A stretch of DNA of 64,000 nt from an uncultured Prevotella sp. (GTDB lineage: Bacteria > Bacteroidota > Bacteroidia > Bacteroidales > Bacteroidaceae), in NCBI GenBank assembly GCA_905236755.1, contig CAJOCR010000007.1, forward strand, positions 35,882 to 99,881. Reading direction: 5' to 3'. The position numbers and the translations under genes were made by a program. Below the pieces are notes generated by a model. The model was not told the DNA's origin. It did no database searches and saw only the letters and a program-made list of their open reading frames with translations. Positions 19,007 through 28,910 of this stretch are shown here, piece by piece; within the stretch, counting starts at the first letter, position 1, and the number at the start of each line of letters is the position of its first letter.

Positions 19007-21631
19007 TTAGAACTCCTGACCAAGGATGAAATGGAAGTTGCTTCCACCTCTGTTCCCTTGTGTGTTGTCCTTATCAAATCCGTAAGCCCAGTCAATACCC
19101 ATCATACCAACCATAGGCAAGAAGATGCGCACACCAACACCAGCTGAACGCTTCATGTCGAATGGGTTAAACTTCTTTGTATCGTTCCAGGCATTACCAC
19201 CCTCGAGGAATGCAAGACCGTAGATTGTTGTATTACCCAACATGAAAGGATAACGAAGTTCAAGAGTATAACGGTTGTAAGCATAGCTTGTGTAACCAAG
19301 AGAACCATTCTCGTAACCACGAAGACCAATAGTCTCCTCTGCATAACCAGTAGAGTATCCACTCATACCATCACCACCAACATAGAATGTCTCGAATGGA
19401 CTCTTCTTATACTTGTTGTAGCTACCCAGCAAACCAAGTTCTACACGAGTCATCAGCACAAAACATTTCTGACCTTCGGTAAGAGCGGTATAGGTCTTTG
19501 CCTTAAACTTCCATTTGTGGTATTCTATCCAACGGAACTTCTCCTGCTGCTCCAAATCGTATGTTGGTGAATAAGGGTCTGTTGCCAGGTTCTTGTAGTC
19601 TTTCTTATCCCAAGCACTCCATGGTGGAGTAACGGTTACGCTTGCCGAGAACTCAGAACCACGACGTGGGAACAACTGGTTATCTGTTGATGTACGGTTC
19701 AGAGACAAACCAAGGTTAATGTTGTTAGCCGCACCATTCTTCATCAAGAAATAATTCCAGTTCTTCAACTCATAACGCTGGTATGCCAACTGTAAAGACA
19801 AGGTAAAGTAGTCGTCAGGCCAACGAAGACGCTTACCCCATCCAAGGCTCACACCATACATCTGTATGTACTTATCTGGATCATAGTAGTTTTCGTAATT
19901 ATTATAAGCGTAGTTACCATAACCATAATAGTAGTTATAATAATTATTTGCATAAGAGCTATAGTATGTGCTTGACACATCTGACTGCTTACTATAGTAA
20001 ACACCTACACTAAACTGTACAGGACGCTTGCCACCAAACCAGTTTGTAGAGTAGCTTGCATTATAGCTCTGGTAGTAAGTACCATTGGTTTGTGCACCAA
20101 TAGAGAGAACCTCACCATCACCAATAGGCATGATACCACGATGTTCCTTATTTTTATTGAAGAGGTTGGCAATAGAGAAGTTGTTCAACTTCAAACCAAT
20201 ACGACCGATAACACCTGTCTGTCCCCAACCTAATGAGAACTCTATCTGGTCGTTACTCTTCTGTTCAAGATTCCAGTCAATATCTACTGTTCCGTTTTCT
20301 GCATCAGGAACAACGTTTGGATTAACCTTCTCTGGGTCGAAGTGTCCCATAGATGCCAACTCACGAGCTGAACGCATGATGGCCTCCTTAGAGAAAAGAT
20401 CACCTGGTTTTGTACGAAGCTCACGACGAACAACATTTTCATACAGACGATCATTACCATTAATACGCACATGGCTAAGATGAGCCTGCGGACCTTCAGT
20501 TACACGCATCTCAAGGTCGATAGAGTCGCCATCAATATTTATTTCTGTAGGAAGAACCTGTGAGAACACGTAACCATTGTTGTAATACAAGTTCCATACA
20601 GCATCATCATCTTCCTTAACACGCTTATCAAGCTTCTTCTGGTCGTAAACATCACCCTTTTTCATATTGAGCAACATCTGAAGACGTTCTGTTGGATAAA
20701 CGGTATTACCTACCCATTGTACATTACGCAGGTAATATTTCTGACCTTCCTCAAGCTTGACATAAATACTAACATGCTTATCGTCAACATTCCAAACAGA
20801 ATCAGCAAGGATTACAGCATCACGATAACCATTCTCATTGTATTTCTCAATAAGTTTCTTCTTGTCTTCGCTCCAACGCTCAGGAGTAAACTTCTTTGAC
20901 TTCAGGAAAGAAGAAAGCTTTCCTGCCTCATGAGTCTTGGCAAAAGCACCTTTGCGGAACAAACCACCTTTAATTTTTACTTTCGAAAGAGCACTATTAC
21001 CTTCAATAATGATGTCGCGAACCTTCATCTTCTCCTTTTTGTCAATATCAACATCAAGGATTACCTGATTCTTAGCAGTTACATCATCTCGCTGACGGAT
21101 CTGGATATCAGCGTTCTTGAAACCCTTATCATCAAAATACTTCTTTGCAAGAATCTTTGCACGGTCTATAATGTTAGGTGTTAGCTGCATACCCTTCATC
21201 AATCCGAGTTTCTGTTCCATATCCTCGCGCTCCTTCTTCTTCAGACCGAGGTAATTAATGTCTGAGATACGTGGACGAGTCTTTAATGCAATATGAAGAT
21301 AAATCTTACTACCTACGATAGAGTCTGCCGAGATAGCTACATCAGAGAATAAACCGTTCTTCCAATAGCGTTTCACAGCATCAGTAATCTGAGTACCTGG
21401 AACAGTAATTGTCTGTCCCACAGATAAACCAGAGATACCAGCTAAGACATAATCTTCGTAGCCTTCAACACCCGACACATTTATACCTCCGACTATCAAG
21501 TTCTGCGGAGTACCAGCATACGAGATATCGGGGTTAACTATCTTGTCCTGTGCAGAAGCACTAAGAGAAAACGCTGTTGCCAGCAGTAAGAGAAACTTTC
21601 GTATATTATTCATCTTCATGTGTAATTTCAT
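19007..21631 (-). CDS. bamA: outer-membrane protein assembly factor BamA
   Basis: An 874-residue Omp85 protein: signal peptide, POTRA repeats over about residues 35-440, and a C-terminal barrel ending in the canonical aromatic (NFHFILGQEF). It inserts beta-barrel proteins in the outer membrane. The barrel contains an unusual Tyr/Asn-rich stretch at about residues 557-588, probably a surface loop. The first ATG overlaps the uppS stop (TAATG at 21629-21633); ATG codons at 21619 and 21613 are alternatives. The skp-like genes follow. Confidence 0.96.
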   Translation of the reverse strand: MKLHMKMNNIRKFLLLLATAFSLSASAQDKIVNPDISYAGTPQNLIVGGINVSGVEGYEDYVLAGISGLSVGQTITVPGTQITDAVKRYWKNGLFSDVAISADSIVGSKIYLHIALKTRPRISDINYLGLKKKEREDMEQKLGLMKGMQLTPNIIDRAKILAKKYFDDKGFKNADIQIRQRDDVTAKNQVILDVDIDKKEKMKVRDIIIEGNSALSKVKIKGGLFRKGAFAKTHEAGKLSSFLKSKKFTPERWSEDKKKLIEKYNENGYRDAVILADSVWNVDDKHVSIYVKLEEGQKYYLRNVQWVGNTVYPTERLQMLLNMKKGDVYDQKKLDKRVKEDDDAVWNLYYNNGYVFSQVLPTEINIDGDSIDLEMRVTEGPQAHLSHVRINGNDRLYENVVRRELRTKPGDLFSKEAIMRSARELASMGHFDPEKVNPNVVPDAENGTVDIDWNLEQKSNDQIEFSLGWGQTGVIGRIGLKLNNFSIANLFNKNKEHRGIMPIGDGEVLSIGAQTNGTYYQSYNASYSTNWFGGKRPVQFSVGVYYSKQSDVSSTYYSSYANNYYNYYYGYGNYAYNNYENYYDPDKYIQMYGVSLGWGKRLRWPDDYFTLSLQLAYQRYELKNWNYFLMKNGAANNINLGLSLNRTSTDNQLFPRRGSEFSASVTVTPPWSAWDKKDYKNLATDPYSPTYDLEQQEKFRWIEYHKWKFKAKTYTALTEGQKCFVLMTRVELGLLGSYNKYKKSPFETFYVGGDGMSGYSTGYAEETIGLRGYENGSLGYTSYAYNRYTLELRYPFMLGNTTIYGLAFLEGGNAWNDTKKFNPFDMKRSAGVGVRIFLPMVGMMGIDWAYGFDKDNTQGNRGGSNFHFILGQEF

Positions 21632-22377
21632 TATATCTTATTTTCGGCACCCTCTACCTGTGCCTCGGTCTTTCCAAAACGACGCTGACGACTCTGATAA
21701 TCAGCAATAGCCTTATGAAGGTCTTCTTCCATGAAATCAGGCCAATATGTATCACAGAAATATAGTTCTGAATAAGCAATCTGCCAAAGCAGATAGTTAG
21801 ATATGCGCAACTCGCCACCTGTACGGATAAGCAAATCAGGGTCAGGCATAAACGAGGTCTGCATGTGTTTGCTCAGCAACTCTTCTGTTATATTTTCAGT
21901 CGAGAAATCAGCTTGTTCTTTCTTTTCTTCTATTATATTCTTGACAGCTTGTGTTATTTCCCAACGAGAACTATAACTCAAAGCCACAACCATAGTCATA
22001 GCTGTATTGTTCTTAGTATGCTCCTCGGTTTCACGCAATTTCTGCTGAACCTCTTTTGGCAAGCGGTTCATGTCACCAATAACTCGAAAACGAACATTAT
22101 TCTTCTGGAAAATTTCATCCTCCAGATTGGCAAGAACAAGTCCCATAAGAGCACTAACCTCAGCCTCTGGTCTTTTCCAGTTTTCTGTTGAGAAAGTATA
22201 AAGTGTGAGGTATTTAACACCCAAGCGTGTACATTCTGAGGTTATACGACGCACGGTATCAACTCCTGCCTGATGGCCGTAGCTTCTATCCTTTCCCCGT
22301 TCTGTTGCCCAACGTCCATTACCATCCATGGTGATGGCTATATGAGTTGGAATTCTGTTCATATCAAGTTCTGTCAT
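21631..22377 (-). CDS. uppS: undecaprenyl diphosphate synthase (isoprenyl transferase)
   Basis: A 248-residue cis-prenyltransferase that makes the lipid carrier for cell-wall synthesis. Seen are [27 protein letters not shown] (about residues 9-35) with the catalytic Asp and the substrate-binding loop, [14 protein letters not shown], and [24 protein letters not shown] near 195-218. The ATG at 22375-22377 lies 4 bp after the stop of the DUF6089 gene; a longer frame reaches into that gene. It is coupled to bamA. Confidence 0.97.
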   Translation of the reverse strand: MTELDMNRIPTHIAITMDGNGRWATERGKDRSYGHQAGVDTVRRITSECTRLGVKYLTLYTFSTENWKRPEAEVSALMGLVLANLEDEIFQKNNVRFRVIGDMNRLPKEVQQKLRETEEHTKNNTAMTMVVALSYSSRWEITQAVKNIIEEKKEQADFSTENITEELLSKHMQTSFMPDPDLLIRTGGELRISNYLLWQIAYSELYFCDTYWPDFMEEDLHKAIADYQSRQRRFGKTEAQVEGAENKI

Positions 22378-22381
22378 TTCT

Positions 22382-23053
22382 TTAGTCTTTATTACATGTC
22401 TTACACTTTGCTGCAAAACTATATGTCAACGACAGTTGCAACGTTGTGAAAGCATCTTTGTTCTTAAAAGCTCCAGAGCTTTTAATTGTATATGGGTCAA
22501 CAACTCCGTCGAGCTTATCGCTCATAGCGAAATGAATTCCCCATTCCAAGCCGAGATTTAATCTCTCAGCAATTTTATATTTAACACCTAATCCCAGAGG
22601 AATATTCATGGCAAACGTGTTGTTTGAGTCGCCTGTTACATAAGTGCCTCCAAGACCTATATATATATAAGGTGTAAATCGTTGGGCACCCCGATAGTCA
22701 AATCCTGTACCATAAGGCCAGAAATTATACTCATAGGAAACACTCACATCAACCATTGAACGACTGAAAGAATATTCAGTATTTTCTGGGTAGTATGTTT
22801 TCTCGTCCTTATAACTTCCCTTGAGCTTACCAACTGTTCCTGTTAGTTTCAAACCCATATAAGGGTTGAAGTTTCTACGAAGAACAACCGCTCCAGAAGG
22901 TTGAAGACATTTGGTGATGTTACTGTTGTAATCTCCAAGATAACCAACCAAGCCTGTACCTACTCCTACCTCCATGCGATACTCGTCATCAATCTGCGCA
23001 TTCATTTGAAGTGCAGCAACAAGCATTGTTATAAGCAAGAGTATTCTACGCAT
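22382..23053 (-). CDS. DUF6089 outer-membrane protein (PorG-like)
   Basis: A 223-residue protein with signal peptide ([20 protein letters not shown]) and an eight-strand-like barrel pattern of alternating residues ([51 protein letters not shown]). This fits the DUF6089 family, whose Porphyromonas member PorG belongs to the type IX secretion system. Its place before uppS and bamA is conserved in Bacteroidales. A secretion role here is inference; no other por/gld gene lies in the window. Confidence 0.82.
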   Translation of the reverse strand: MRRILLLITMLVAALQMNAQIDDEYRMEVGVGTGLVGYLGDYNSNITKCLQPSGAVVLRRNFNPYMGLKLTGTVGKLKGSYKDEKTYYPENTEYSFSRSMVDVSVSYEYNFWPYGTGFDYRGAQRFTPYIYIGLGGTYVTGDSNNTFAMNIPLGLGVKYKIAERLNLGLEWGIHFAMSDKLDGVVDPYTIKSSGAFKNKDAFTTLQLSLTYSFAAKCKTCNKD

Positions 23054-23077
23054 AGTTCATGGTTCTTAGGGTGTATA

Positions 23078-24469
23078 TTACTTAGAGTTAGTCCAAGTGA
23101 ATTTACATAGGCGACCTCGCCACACCTGTCCACTCTCACCACATATGAGCCACAGATAATTCTTACTATCAGCAGCAATAGTGAAAGTTGTTTTGCTTGA
23201 AGTGAACTTTGGCACAGTAACAGATGATTTTTGCCAGCTGATACCTCCATCAACACTCTGATAGAACTTATCAAATGCCTCATTGGTGCATGCCCCTTCG
23301 CCATCGCCACCGAAAGCTAACAGCATATCTCCATAACGAATAACCTGAAGATTAGCCAATCGAGGCAGCAGATTCTTTTTCTTACCATCAGTATAGCTGA
23401 ACCAGCTATTGGCAGGGGAATTTTCTGAGTTCTCCTCTACCTTACCGAGTACGGTAGCGAACCCATCTATAGCGTTGCTCTCTGAAGGATTTCCCACGAG
23501 AACAAGATGATTAGTATTATCATTTACGCGGGCAGCCTCGCTAACCAGAGCAACATCCTTTGAAGGCAGAGCAACATCTCCGTCAATAGTCTCTGCAGTC
23601 CACTCACTACCATCAATAGAAGACACAAGTGCATCATCTGTCAAGGCATAGAACTTTTCAGAACTTGCCCCAACAAGCTGCTTCACATTAGCATCAGCAA
23701 CAGTTGTCCAGTTCTCACCATCGGTAGATTTCAGCAGTTTACCCTCATTCAACAGATAAGCAACGTTGTTTCTTACGATAACGTTCTTATAAGCATCGAC
23801 AGCAAGAGCAACGTTAGGAGTAACCTCCTGCCAAGCAGCAAAATTATTTTCGCTGGCAGCATATACCTTTGCCTCTGTGCCGTCATTACCGAAAACAAAC
23901 ATTTTTCCGTTCAGGCTCACAGCCTTCATGCTCGTAAGAGTTGTCAACTTATCAACATTAGCATAAGTGTTGCCCCATGCAAAAGAGTCGGCTTTCTCCT
24001 TGTGCACATTCACCTTAACGTTGTAAGTACGATACGACATACCGTCCTGTGAATAAACAGTCATCTCACGAGGATTAGTGAAGTCAATACCCTGAGAAGT
24101 GCTGTAATAGAATATAGAATCGCTATCATCATCCTTATACACCACAACGCCACTGTTCTTAGTACCAACAGAAGGCAATACAGCAGTAACCTTCACATTT
24201 GAAGGCAAAGAATCAGAATTATAGATCAAGCCATTAACCTGATCAATATAAAAACGATACGCACTAACAGAAATAGTACCAGAATAAATGCTATCTGAAC
24301 CATCATGAGCTGTAGTGGTCAGATCAGCATTAATTGTACTTATCGAAAAACTTGTTATGGCTGTATCGCCATAATAAGTAGTATTATTATCATCATCATT
24401 TCCCAGACATGAGGCAAAAAGCACAACAGTCAACAAAAGGGTGGTTAAGGATAAAATATTCCTCTTCAT
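23078..24469 (-). CDS. DUF6242 lipoprotein, beta-propeller-like
   Basis: A 463-residue protein with a lipoprotein signal (LTVVLFASCLG, lipidated Cys at residue 21), an N-terminal sandwich domain (about 35-155) and repeated blades of the type LLKSTDGENWTTVAD, ALVSSIDGSEWTAETI and YQSVDGGISWQKSSV. These are BNR/Asp-box-like repeats, as in DUF6242 proteins of Bacteroidales. Function is unknown; it is probably exposed at the outer membrane. It is 24 bp upstream of the DUF6089 gene. Confidence 0.78.
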   Translation of the reverse strand: MKRNILSLTTLLLTVVLFASCLGNDDDNNTTYYGDTAITSFSISTINADLTTTAHDGSDSIYSGTISVSAYRFYIDQVNGLIYNSDSLPSNVKVTAVLPSVGTKNSGVVVYKDDDSDSIFYYSTSQGIDFTNPREMTVYSQDGMSYRTYNVKVNVHKEKADSFAWGNTYANVDKLTTLTSMKAVSLNGKMFVFGNDGTEAKVYAASENNFAAWQEVTPNVALAVDAYKNVIVRNNVAYLLNEGKLLKSTDGENWTTVADANVKQLVGASSEKFYALTDDALVSSIDGSEWTAETIDGDVALPSKDVALVSEAARVNDNTNHLVLVGNPSESNAIDGFATVLGKVEENSENSPANSWFSYTDGKKKNLLPRLANLQVIRYGDMLLAFGGDGEGACTNEAFDKFYQSVDGGISWQKSSVTVPKFTSSKTTFTIAADSKNYLWLICGESGQVWRGRLCKFTWTNSK

Positions 24470-24630
24470 TATTTCGTTAAAATTATTTTTGCTTGCAAAT
24501 TTAAGGAGAATTCCTCAAATTGGGATAAAATTCCACCTATTATTATGCAAAATAATGATTATTCGTTGTTTTTTTAAGTTTGTTTTACGTTATATTCTTT
24601 GTTTTTCAAGAGTATTGATAAATAATTGCA

Positions 24631-24668
24631 TAAAAAAAGGGTGACGCGAATCGCTCGCACCAACCTTT
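24631..24668 (-). terminator. terminator of the 31-codon membrane ORF
   Basis: Read leftward: GGTTGGTGCGA, short loop, TCGCGTCACCC, then T7. The U-tract is on the leftward strand, so it ends transcription coming from the small ORF at 24684-24779. Confidence 0.75.
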
Positions 24669-24683
24669 ATCTCTCAATTTTCA

Positions 24684-24779
24684 TTAACGCACATTGCTAT
24701 TTTTCAAAGCTATAATGCTCAGTATTGTCAACGCTGCGGCAAACAAGAGCAATATACCTGTTTCCTGATCTACTAACAT
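24684..24779 (-). CDS. 31-residue single-span membrane microprotein
   Basis: The ORF encodes MLVDQETGILLLFAAALTI followed by LSIIALKNSNVR: a short acidic N-terminus, one hydrophobic helix of about 19 residues and a basic C-terminus, as in real small membrane proteins. It has a purine-rich ribosome-binding stretch (GAAAGAAGG) 8 bp before the ATG, a good promoter at 24846-24877 and a terminator at 24631-24668. I do not recognise the family. It stands alone between the DUF6242 gene and pckA. Confidence 0.65.
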   Translation of the reverse strand: MLVDQETGILLLFAAALTILSIIALKNSNVR

Positions 24780-24845
24780 AACTTTTACCTTCTTTCTTTC
24801 TATAAAACCAATCCACTAACGAAAAATCGTTATTAAAACGAGGTG

Positions 24846-24877
24846 CAAAAGTAATTATTCCAGTCATTTACAGCAAA
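24846..24877 (-). promoter_or_regulatory. promoter of the 31-codon ORF, with an FNR/CRP-like site upstream
   Basis: Read leftward: TTTG, 20-bp spacer, TACTTTTG, then CACC, leaving a leader of about 60 nt. At 24914-24927 lies TTGACCTAAATCAA, 9 of 10 conserved positions of an FNR-type dyad (TTGAT-N4-ATCAA), roughly 80 bp upstream of the start. Confidence 0.75.
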
Positions 24878-24963
24878 ATAAGCCACGTATTTTCACCAAC
24901 AAACACTATTTTTTTGACCTAAATCAAAGACGCAATTAATTTTACTTTCACAAAACAACATCT

Positions 24964-25007
24964 CAATATAGACGCATTATAGAGGCATTATAGAGGAAAT
25001 ATAAAGG
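24964..25007 (+). repeat. 11-bp tandem array downstream of pckA
   Basis: Four 11-bp units: CAATATAGACG, CATTATAGAGG, CATTATAGAGG, AAATATAAAGG. The period is the same as in the other arrays but the unit is AT-rich. The rest of the gap 24880-25073 is AT-rich with no gene seen. Confidence 0.8.
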
Positions 25008-25073
25008 CACAACACCCGACTTTTGTACAGAAAAACTCATCAACCCACAAATTCACAAACTCATAAACTCACA

Positions 25074-25116
25074 TAAAAAAAGAGTTCACTCCGTAATGGA
25101 ATGAACTCTTTATATT
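25074..25116 (-). terminator. terminator of pckA
   Basis: Stem AGAGTTCACTCC / GGAATGAACTCT with loop GTAAT; T7 follows on the leftward strand. Confidence 0.9.
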
Positions 25117-25162
25117 TATCTCTGTAAGCAATTGCCAGAGGCAATCACCTGTAGAATCGAGA

Positions 25163-26764
25163 TTAGAGCTGTGGACCAGCAGCAACGAGAGCCTTACCAG
25201 CCTCGTTTGTCTCGTACTTCTTGAAGTTCTTGATGAAACGAGCAGCAAGATCCTTAGCCTTCTCTTCCCACTCAGAAGCGTTAGCGTATGTATCGCGTGG
25301 GTCGAGGATAGCTGGGTTAACGTTAGGAAGAGCTGTAGGAACCTCGAAGTCGAACATAGGGATCTTCTTAGTCTCAGCCTTCAAGATAGAACCATCGAGG
25401 ATAGCGTCGATGATACCACGTGTATCAGGGATAGAGATACGCTTACCTGTACCGTTCCAACCTGTATTTACGAGGTATGCCTTAGCACCACTCTTCTCCA
25501 TCTTCTTAACGAGCTCCTGAGCATACTTTGTTGGGTGAAGCTCGAGGAATGCCTGACCGAAGCAAGCAGAGAAAGTAGGAGTTGGCTCAGTAATACCACG
25601 CTCTGTACCAGCAAGCTTAGCTGTGAAACCAGAGAGGAAGTAGTACTGTGTCTGAGCAGGTGTCAGAATAGATACTGGAGGCAATACACCGAATGCATCA
25701 GCTGAAAGGAAGATAACGTTCTTAGCAGCTGGAGCAGATGAACCTGGCTGGATGTTGTTGATGTGGTTGATTGGATAAGAAACACGAGTGTTCTCAGTAA
25801 CAGTCTTATCTGCGAAGTCGATAGTACCATCAGCAGCAACAGTTACGTTCTCGAGAAGAGCGTTACGCTTGATAGCACCATAGATATCAGGCTCGTTTTC
25901 CTTAGAAAGGTTGATAACCTTAGCATAGCAACCACCCTCGAGGTTGAATACGCCTTCATCATCCCATCCGTGCTCGTCATCACCGATAAGGCGACGCTTT
26001 GGATCAGTTGACAAAGTAGTCTTACCTGTACCAGAGAGACCGAAGAAGATAGCTGTATTCTCACCGTTCATATCGCAGTTAGCAGAGCAGTGCATAGAAG
26101 CGATACCCTGAAGTGGCAAGAAGTAGTTCTGCATAGAGAACATACCCTTCTTCATTTCACCACCATACCATGTGTTGATGATAACCTGCTCACGAGAAGT
26201 AGTGTTGAAAGCAACACAAGTCTCTGAGTTCAAACCAAGCTCCTTATAGTTCTCTACCTTAGCCTTAGAAGCGTTGTAGATAACGAAGTTTGGCTCGAAG
26301 TTAGCAAGTTCTTCCTCTGTTGGCTGGATGAACATATTTGTAACGAAGTGAGCCTGCCATGCTACCTCAACGATGAAGCGAACAGCAAGACGAGTAGCCT
26401 TGTTAGCACCGCAGAAAGCATCAACTACGTAAAGGTTCTTATTGCAAAGCTCCTTAACAGCGAGGTCCTTAACCTTACCCCAAACTTCTTCGCTCATTGG
26501 GTGGTTATCGTTCTTATACTCCTCAGTTGTCCACCATACCTTATCGTGAGACTGTGCATCGTCAACGATGTACTTGTCCTTGGGAGAACGACCTGTGAAG
26601 ATACCTGTCATTACGTTAACAGCACCGAGTTCTGTTACCTGACCAACCTCGAAACCTTCGAGACCTGCCTTTGTCTCCTCCTCGAACAATTTCTCATAAG
26701 AAGGATTGTGAGCGATTACTGTAGAACCAGTAATGCCATACTTTGTCAAATCCAAATTTGCCAT
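25163..26764 (-). CDS. pckA: ATP-dependent phosphoenolpyruvate carboxykinase
   Basis: A 533-residue ATP-type PEPCK. The P-loop [11 protein letters not shown] lies at about 242-252 with K248, the [16 protein letters not shown] and NCDMNGE stretches carry substrate and metal ligands, and [11 protein letters not shown] follows. In succinate-forming Bacteroidales this enzyme fixes CO2 on PEP to make oxaloacetate. Codon use is strongly biased towards a few codons, as in highly expressed genes. It has its own promoter (26844-26874) and terminator (25074-25116). Confidence 0.98.
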   Translation of the reverse strand: MANLDLTKYGITGSTVIAHNPSYEKLFEEETKAGLEGFEVGQVTELGAVNVMTGIFTGRSPKDKYIVDDAQSHDKVWWTTEEYKNDNHPMSEEVWGKVKDLAVKELCNKNLYVVDAFCGANKATRLAVRFIVEVAWQAHFVTNMFIQPTEEELANFEPNFVIYNASKAKVENYKELGLNSETCVAFNTTSREQVIINTWYGGEMKKGMFSMQNYFLPLQGIASMHCSANCDMNGENTAIFFGLSGTGKTTLSTDPKRRLIGDDEHGWDDEGVFNLEGGCYAKVINLSKENEPDIYGAIKRNALLENVTVAADGTIDFADKTVTENTRVSYPINHINNIQPGSSAPAAKNVIFLSADAFGVLPPVSILTPAQTQYYFLSGFTAKLAGTERGITEPTPTFSACFGQAFLELHPTKYAQELVKKMEKSGAKAYLVNTGWNGTGKRISIPDTRGIIDAILDGSILKAETKKIPMFDFEVPTALPNVNPAILDPRDTYANASEWEEKAKDLAARFIKNFKKYETNEAGKALVAAGPQL

Positions 26765-26809
26765 TGTTTTAAAAATGTATTTAAGTTGTGAACTAATTCC
26801 TTTTACCTG

Positions 26810-26874
26810 AGTGATAAAACATCACTTTTCTATTTACCGCCCGCAAAGATATAGAAAAAGTGTCGAAACACCAA
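26810..26874 (-). promoter_or_regulatory. pckA promoter and leader hairpin
   Basis: Read leftward: TTGG at -33, 19-bp spacer, TATCTTTG (26844-26851). The leader of about 75 nt contains a perfect 6-bp hairpin AGTGAT / ATCACT with a 5-nt loop (26810-26826). The rest of the 307-bp gap to upp holds only the upp promoter. Confidence 0.8.
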
Positions 26875-27016
26875 CTTTTGCAAATAGAAAAAAGCAAGAC
26901 TAAAACCTTTTTTGGTTAAAGAATACAAAATAATAAAACTATCCAACTCATTTGCAAAACTCACTTTGCAAAACGCTGTTCATATTTAAATAGGTGGTAT
27001 TAAAACGCATATTTAT

Positions 27017-27047
27017 TTTGATATTTCACCATTTTACAGTAATTTTG
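27017..27047 (+). promoter_or_regulatory. Bacteroidetes-type promoter of upp
   Basis: TTTG at 27017, exact 19-bp spacer, TAATTTTG at 27040-27047, then CGCC. The predicted leader is about 20 nt. Confidence 0.9.
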
Positions 27048-27071
27048 CGCCGAACAAACGCTATTTTTTGT

Positions 27072-27731
27072 ATGAAAGTTATTAATTTTTCCGAACAAAA
27101 CAGCATCATCAACCAGTACATGGCAGAGATGCGTGATGTTGAATATCAAAAGAATCGTCTTCTTTTCCGTAACAACATTGAACGCATTGGCGAATTCGAA
27201 GCTTTCGAGATTTCTAAAACCCTGGATTACAAGGCAAAAGATATCGCTACCCCTCTTGGTATCGCAAAGGTAAATGTACCTACCGACAAGGTTGTATTAG
27301 CAACCATTTTCCGTGCAGGTCTTCCTTTTCACAATGGCTTTCTGAAGATTTTTGACAATGCCGGCAACGCTTTCGTTTCTGCTTATCGTGAATACAAAGA
27401 CGAAGCACACCACGAGGTAGGCATTCACGTTGAATATCTTGCCACACCAAGCATCGATGAAAAAACTCTCATCATCGCCGACCCAATGCTTGCAACTGGT
27501 GGCAGCATGGAATTAGGTTATAAAGCTTTCCTTACAAAAGGAACACCTAAAAAAATACATGTTTGTTGCGTAATAGCTACACCTGAGGGTATTGAGCACA
27601 TCAAGAAAACCTTCCCTGAGGACAAGACAACTATCTGGTGTGCAGCCATAGACCCAGGCATGAACGAACACAAATATATCGTTCCTGGCTTTGGCGACGC
27701 AGGCGACCTTTGTTATGGAGATAAGCTATAG
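27072..27731 (+). CDS. upp: uracil phosphoribosyltransferase
   Basis: A 219-residue UPRTase that salvages uracil to UMP with PRPP. Seen are TIFRAGLPFHNGFLKIFDNA (about 77-96), the PRPP-binding loop LIIADPMLATGGSMELGYKAF (about 135-155) and the uracil-binding YIVPGFGDAGDLCYG near the C-terminus. I chose the ATG at 27072; the frame is open further upstream but that part lies before the promoter. Monocistronic. Confidence 0.95.
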   Translation: MKVINFSEQNSIINQYMAEMRDVEYQKNRLLFRNNIERIGEFEAFEISKTLDYKAKDIATPLGIAKVNVPTDKVVLATIFRAGLPFHNGFLKIFDNAGNAFVSAYREYKDEAHHEVGIHVEYLATPSIDEKTLIIADPMLATGGSMELGYKAFLTKGTPKKIHVCCVIATPEGIEHIKKTFPEDKTTIWCAAIDPGMNEHKYIVPGFGDAGDLCYGDKL

Positions 27732-27835
27732 TAAATGTGGAATTAATAATAAAGCGCAAAGCGCAAAAAAACAAAAAATTCTTCATTAAAGAATCGCACG
27801 AAGTACGACTAATTTAAAATTCATAATTCGTAATT

Positions 27836-27882
27836 CATAATAAAAAATATTCCCCTCCCATTACAAACGGGAGGGGAATATT
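27836..27882 (-). terminator. terminator of korAB
   Basis: A 14-bp perfect stem AATATTCCCCTCCC / GGGAGGGGAATATT with a 9-nt loop, followed leftward by T6. It also could stop upp from the other side. The GC-rich core resembles the family A palindrome. Confidence 0.92.
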
Positions 27883-28890
27883 TTATTCTACTGTCCATAC
27901 ATCATTCGTTTCGAGAAGTTCGGCAAATGTGTGGTAGTTCTTCTTTTCTTTCACTTCATTCAACTGCATATTCAGCGCTTCATCGTAAGTAGGAGCGGCT
28001 ACATCACGAATAACACCTAAGGCTACAGGGAAACCATGTTCATTATCCATCATGGCTAATTTCAGTTGCAAGGTATCATCTTCGCAATGAGCATCGTGAA
28101 CAAGAATATCATCTATCGTCACACCATTTTCGCCTATCTTAACCACTTTTAAGCCAAAGCCTTCCTGCATGAGTCCAAACTCATTATTCTCGCCAAAGAC
28201 TAGAGGCTTTCCATGCTCAACATAAATAGCATTCTTAGCACGTCCTTCCTTGGTATAAATAGGCTCGTAACAGCCATTATTGAAAATCATACAGTTCTGT
28301 AACACCTCAACAACCGAAGCGCCCTTATGATGATAAGCTGCCTTAAGCACCTCTATCGTATGATTACCATCGTTAGCCACAGTACGCGCAAAGAAATGGC
28401 CTCGTGCGCCAAATGCCAGCTCGGCTGGGCGGAACGGATCTTCTACTGTACCATAAGGACTCGACTTTGACACGAAGCCACGAGGACTTGTTGGCGAATA
28501 CTGTCCTTTTGTAAGACCGTAGATACGGTTGTTGAGCAATATCATATTGATATCTATATTACGGCGGTTGGCGTGAATAAAGTGATTACCACCAATAGCC
28601 AAACCGTCGCCATCGCCTGAAATCTGCCACACGGTAAGATTTGGATTCACCACCTTCACACCTGTAGCTATTGCTGCTGCACGACCATGAATAGTCTGCA
28701 TGGCATAAGTATTCATGTAATAAGGCAGGCGACTTGAACAGCCAATACCGCTGATTACCGCTGTCTCATAAGGAGGAACGCCCAGTTCCGCCATTGCTTT
28801 CTGTAAGGAAGCAAGAAAAAAATGATCTCCACATCCAGGACACCAGCGAGGCTGTCCCTTCTTGAAATCTTTTGCTGTATATTCTGACAT
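27883..28890 (-). CDS. korB: 2-oxoglutarate:ferredoxin oxidoreductase, beta subunit
   Basis: A 335-residue thiamine-pyrophosphate subunit. It has the PRWCPGCGDHFFL start and the TPP motif VWQISGDGDGLAIGGNHFIHANRRNIDINMILLNN (residues about 88-122, GDGDG as core), followed by YGLTKGQYSPTSP. With KorA it converts 2-oxoglutarate, CoA and oxidised ferredoxin to succinyl-CoA, or the reverse in reductive carboxylation. It follows korA after 20 bp. Other 2-oxoacid substrates cannot be excluded from sequence alone. Confidence 0.93.
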   Translation of the reverse strand: MSEYTAKDFKKGQPRWCPGCGDHFFLASLQKAMAELGVPPYETAVISGIGCSSRLPYYMNTYAMQTIHGRAAAIATGVKVVNPNLTVWQISGDGDGLAIGGNHFIHANRRNIDINMILLNNRIYGLTKGQYSPTSPRGFVSKSSPYGTVEDPFRPAELAFGARGHFFARTVANDGNHTIEVLKAAYHHKGASVVEVLQNCMIFNNGCYEPIYTKEGRAKNAIYVEHGKPLVFGENNEFGLMQEGFGLKVVKIGENGVTIDDILVHDAHCEDDTLQLKLAMMDNEHGFPVALGVIRDVAAPTYDEALNMQLNEVKEKKNYHTFAELLETNDVWTVE

Positions 28891-28910
28891 TGTATTATTC
28901 TTTTTCTATT

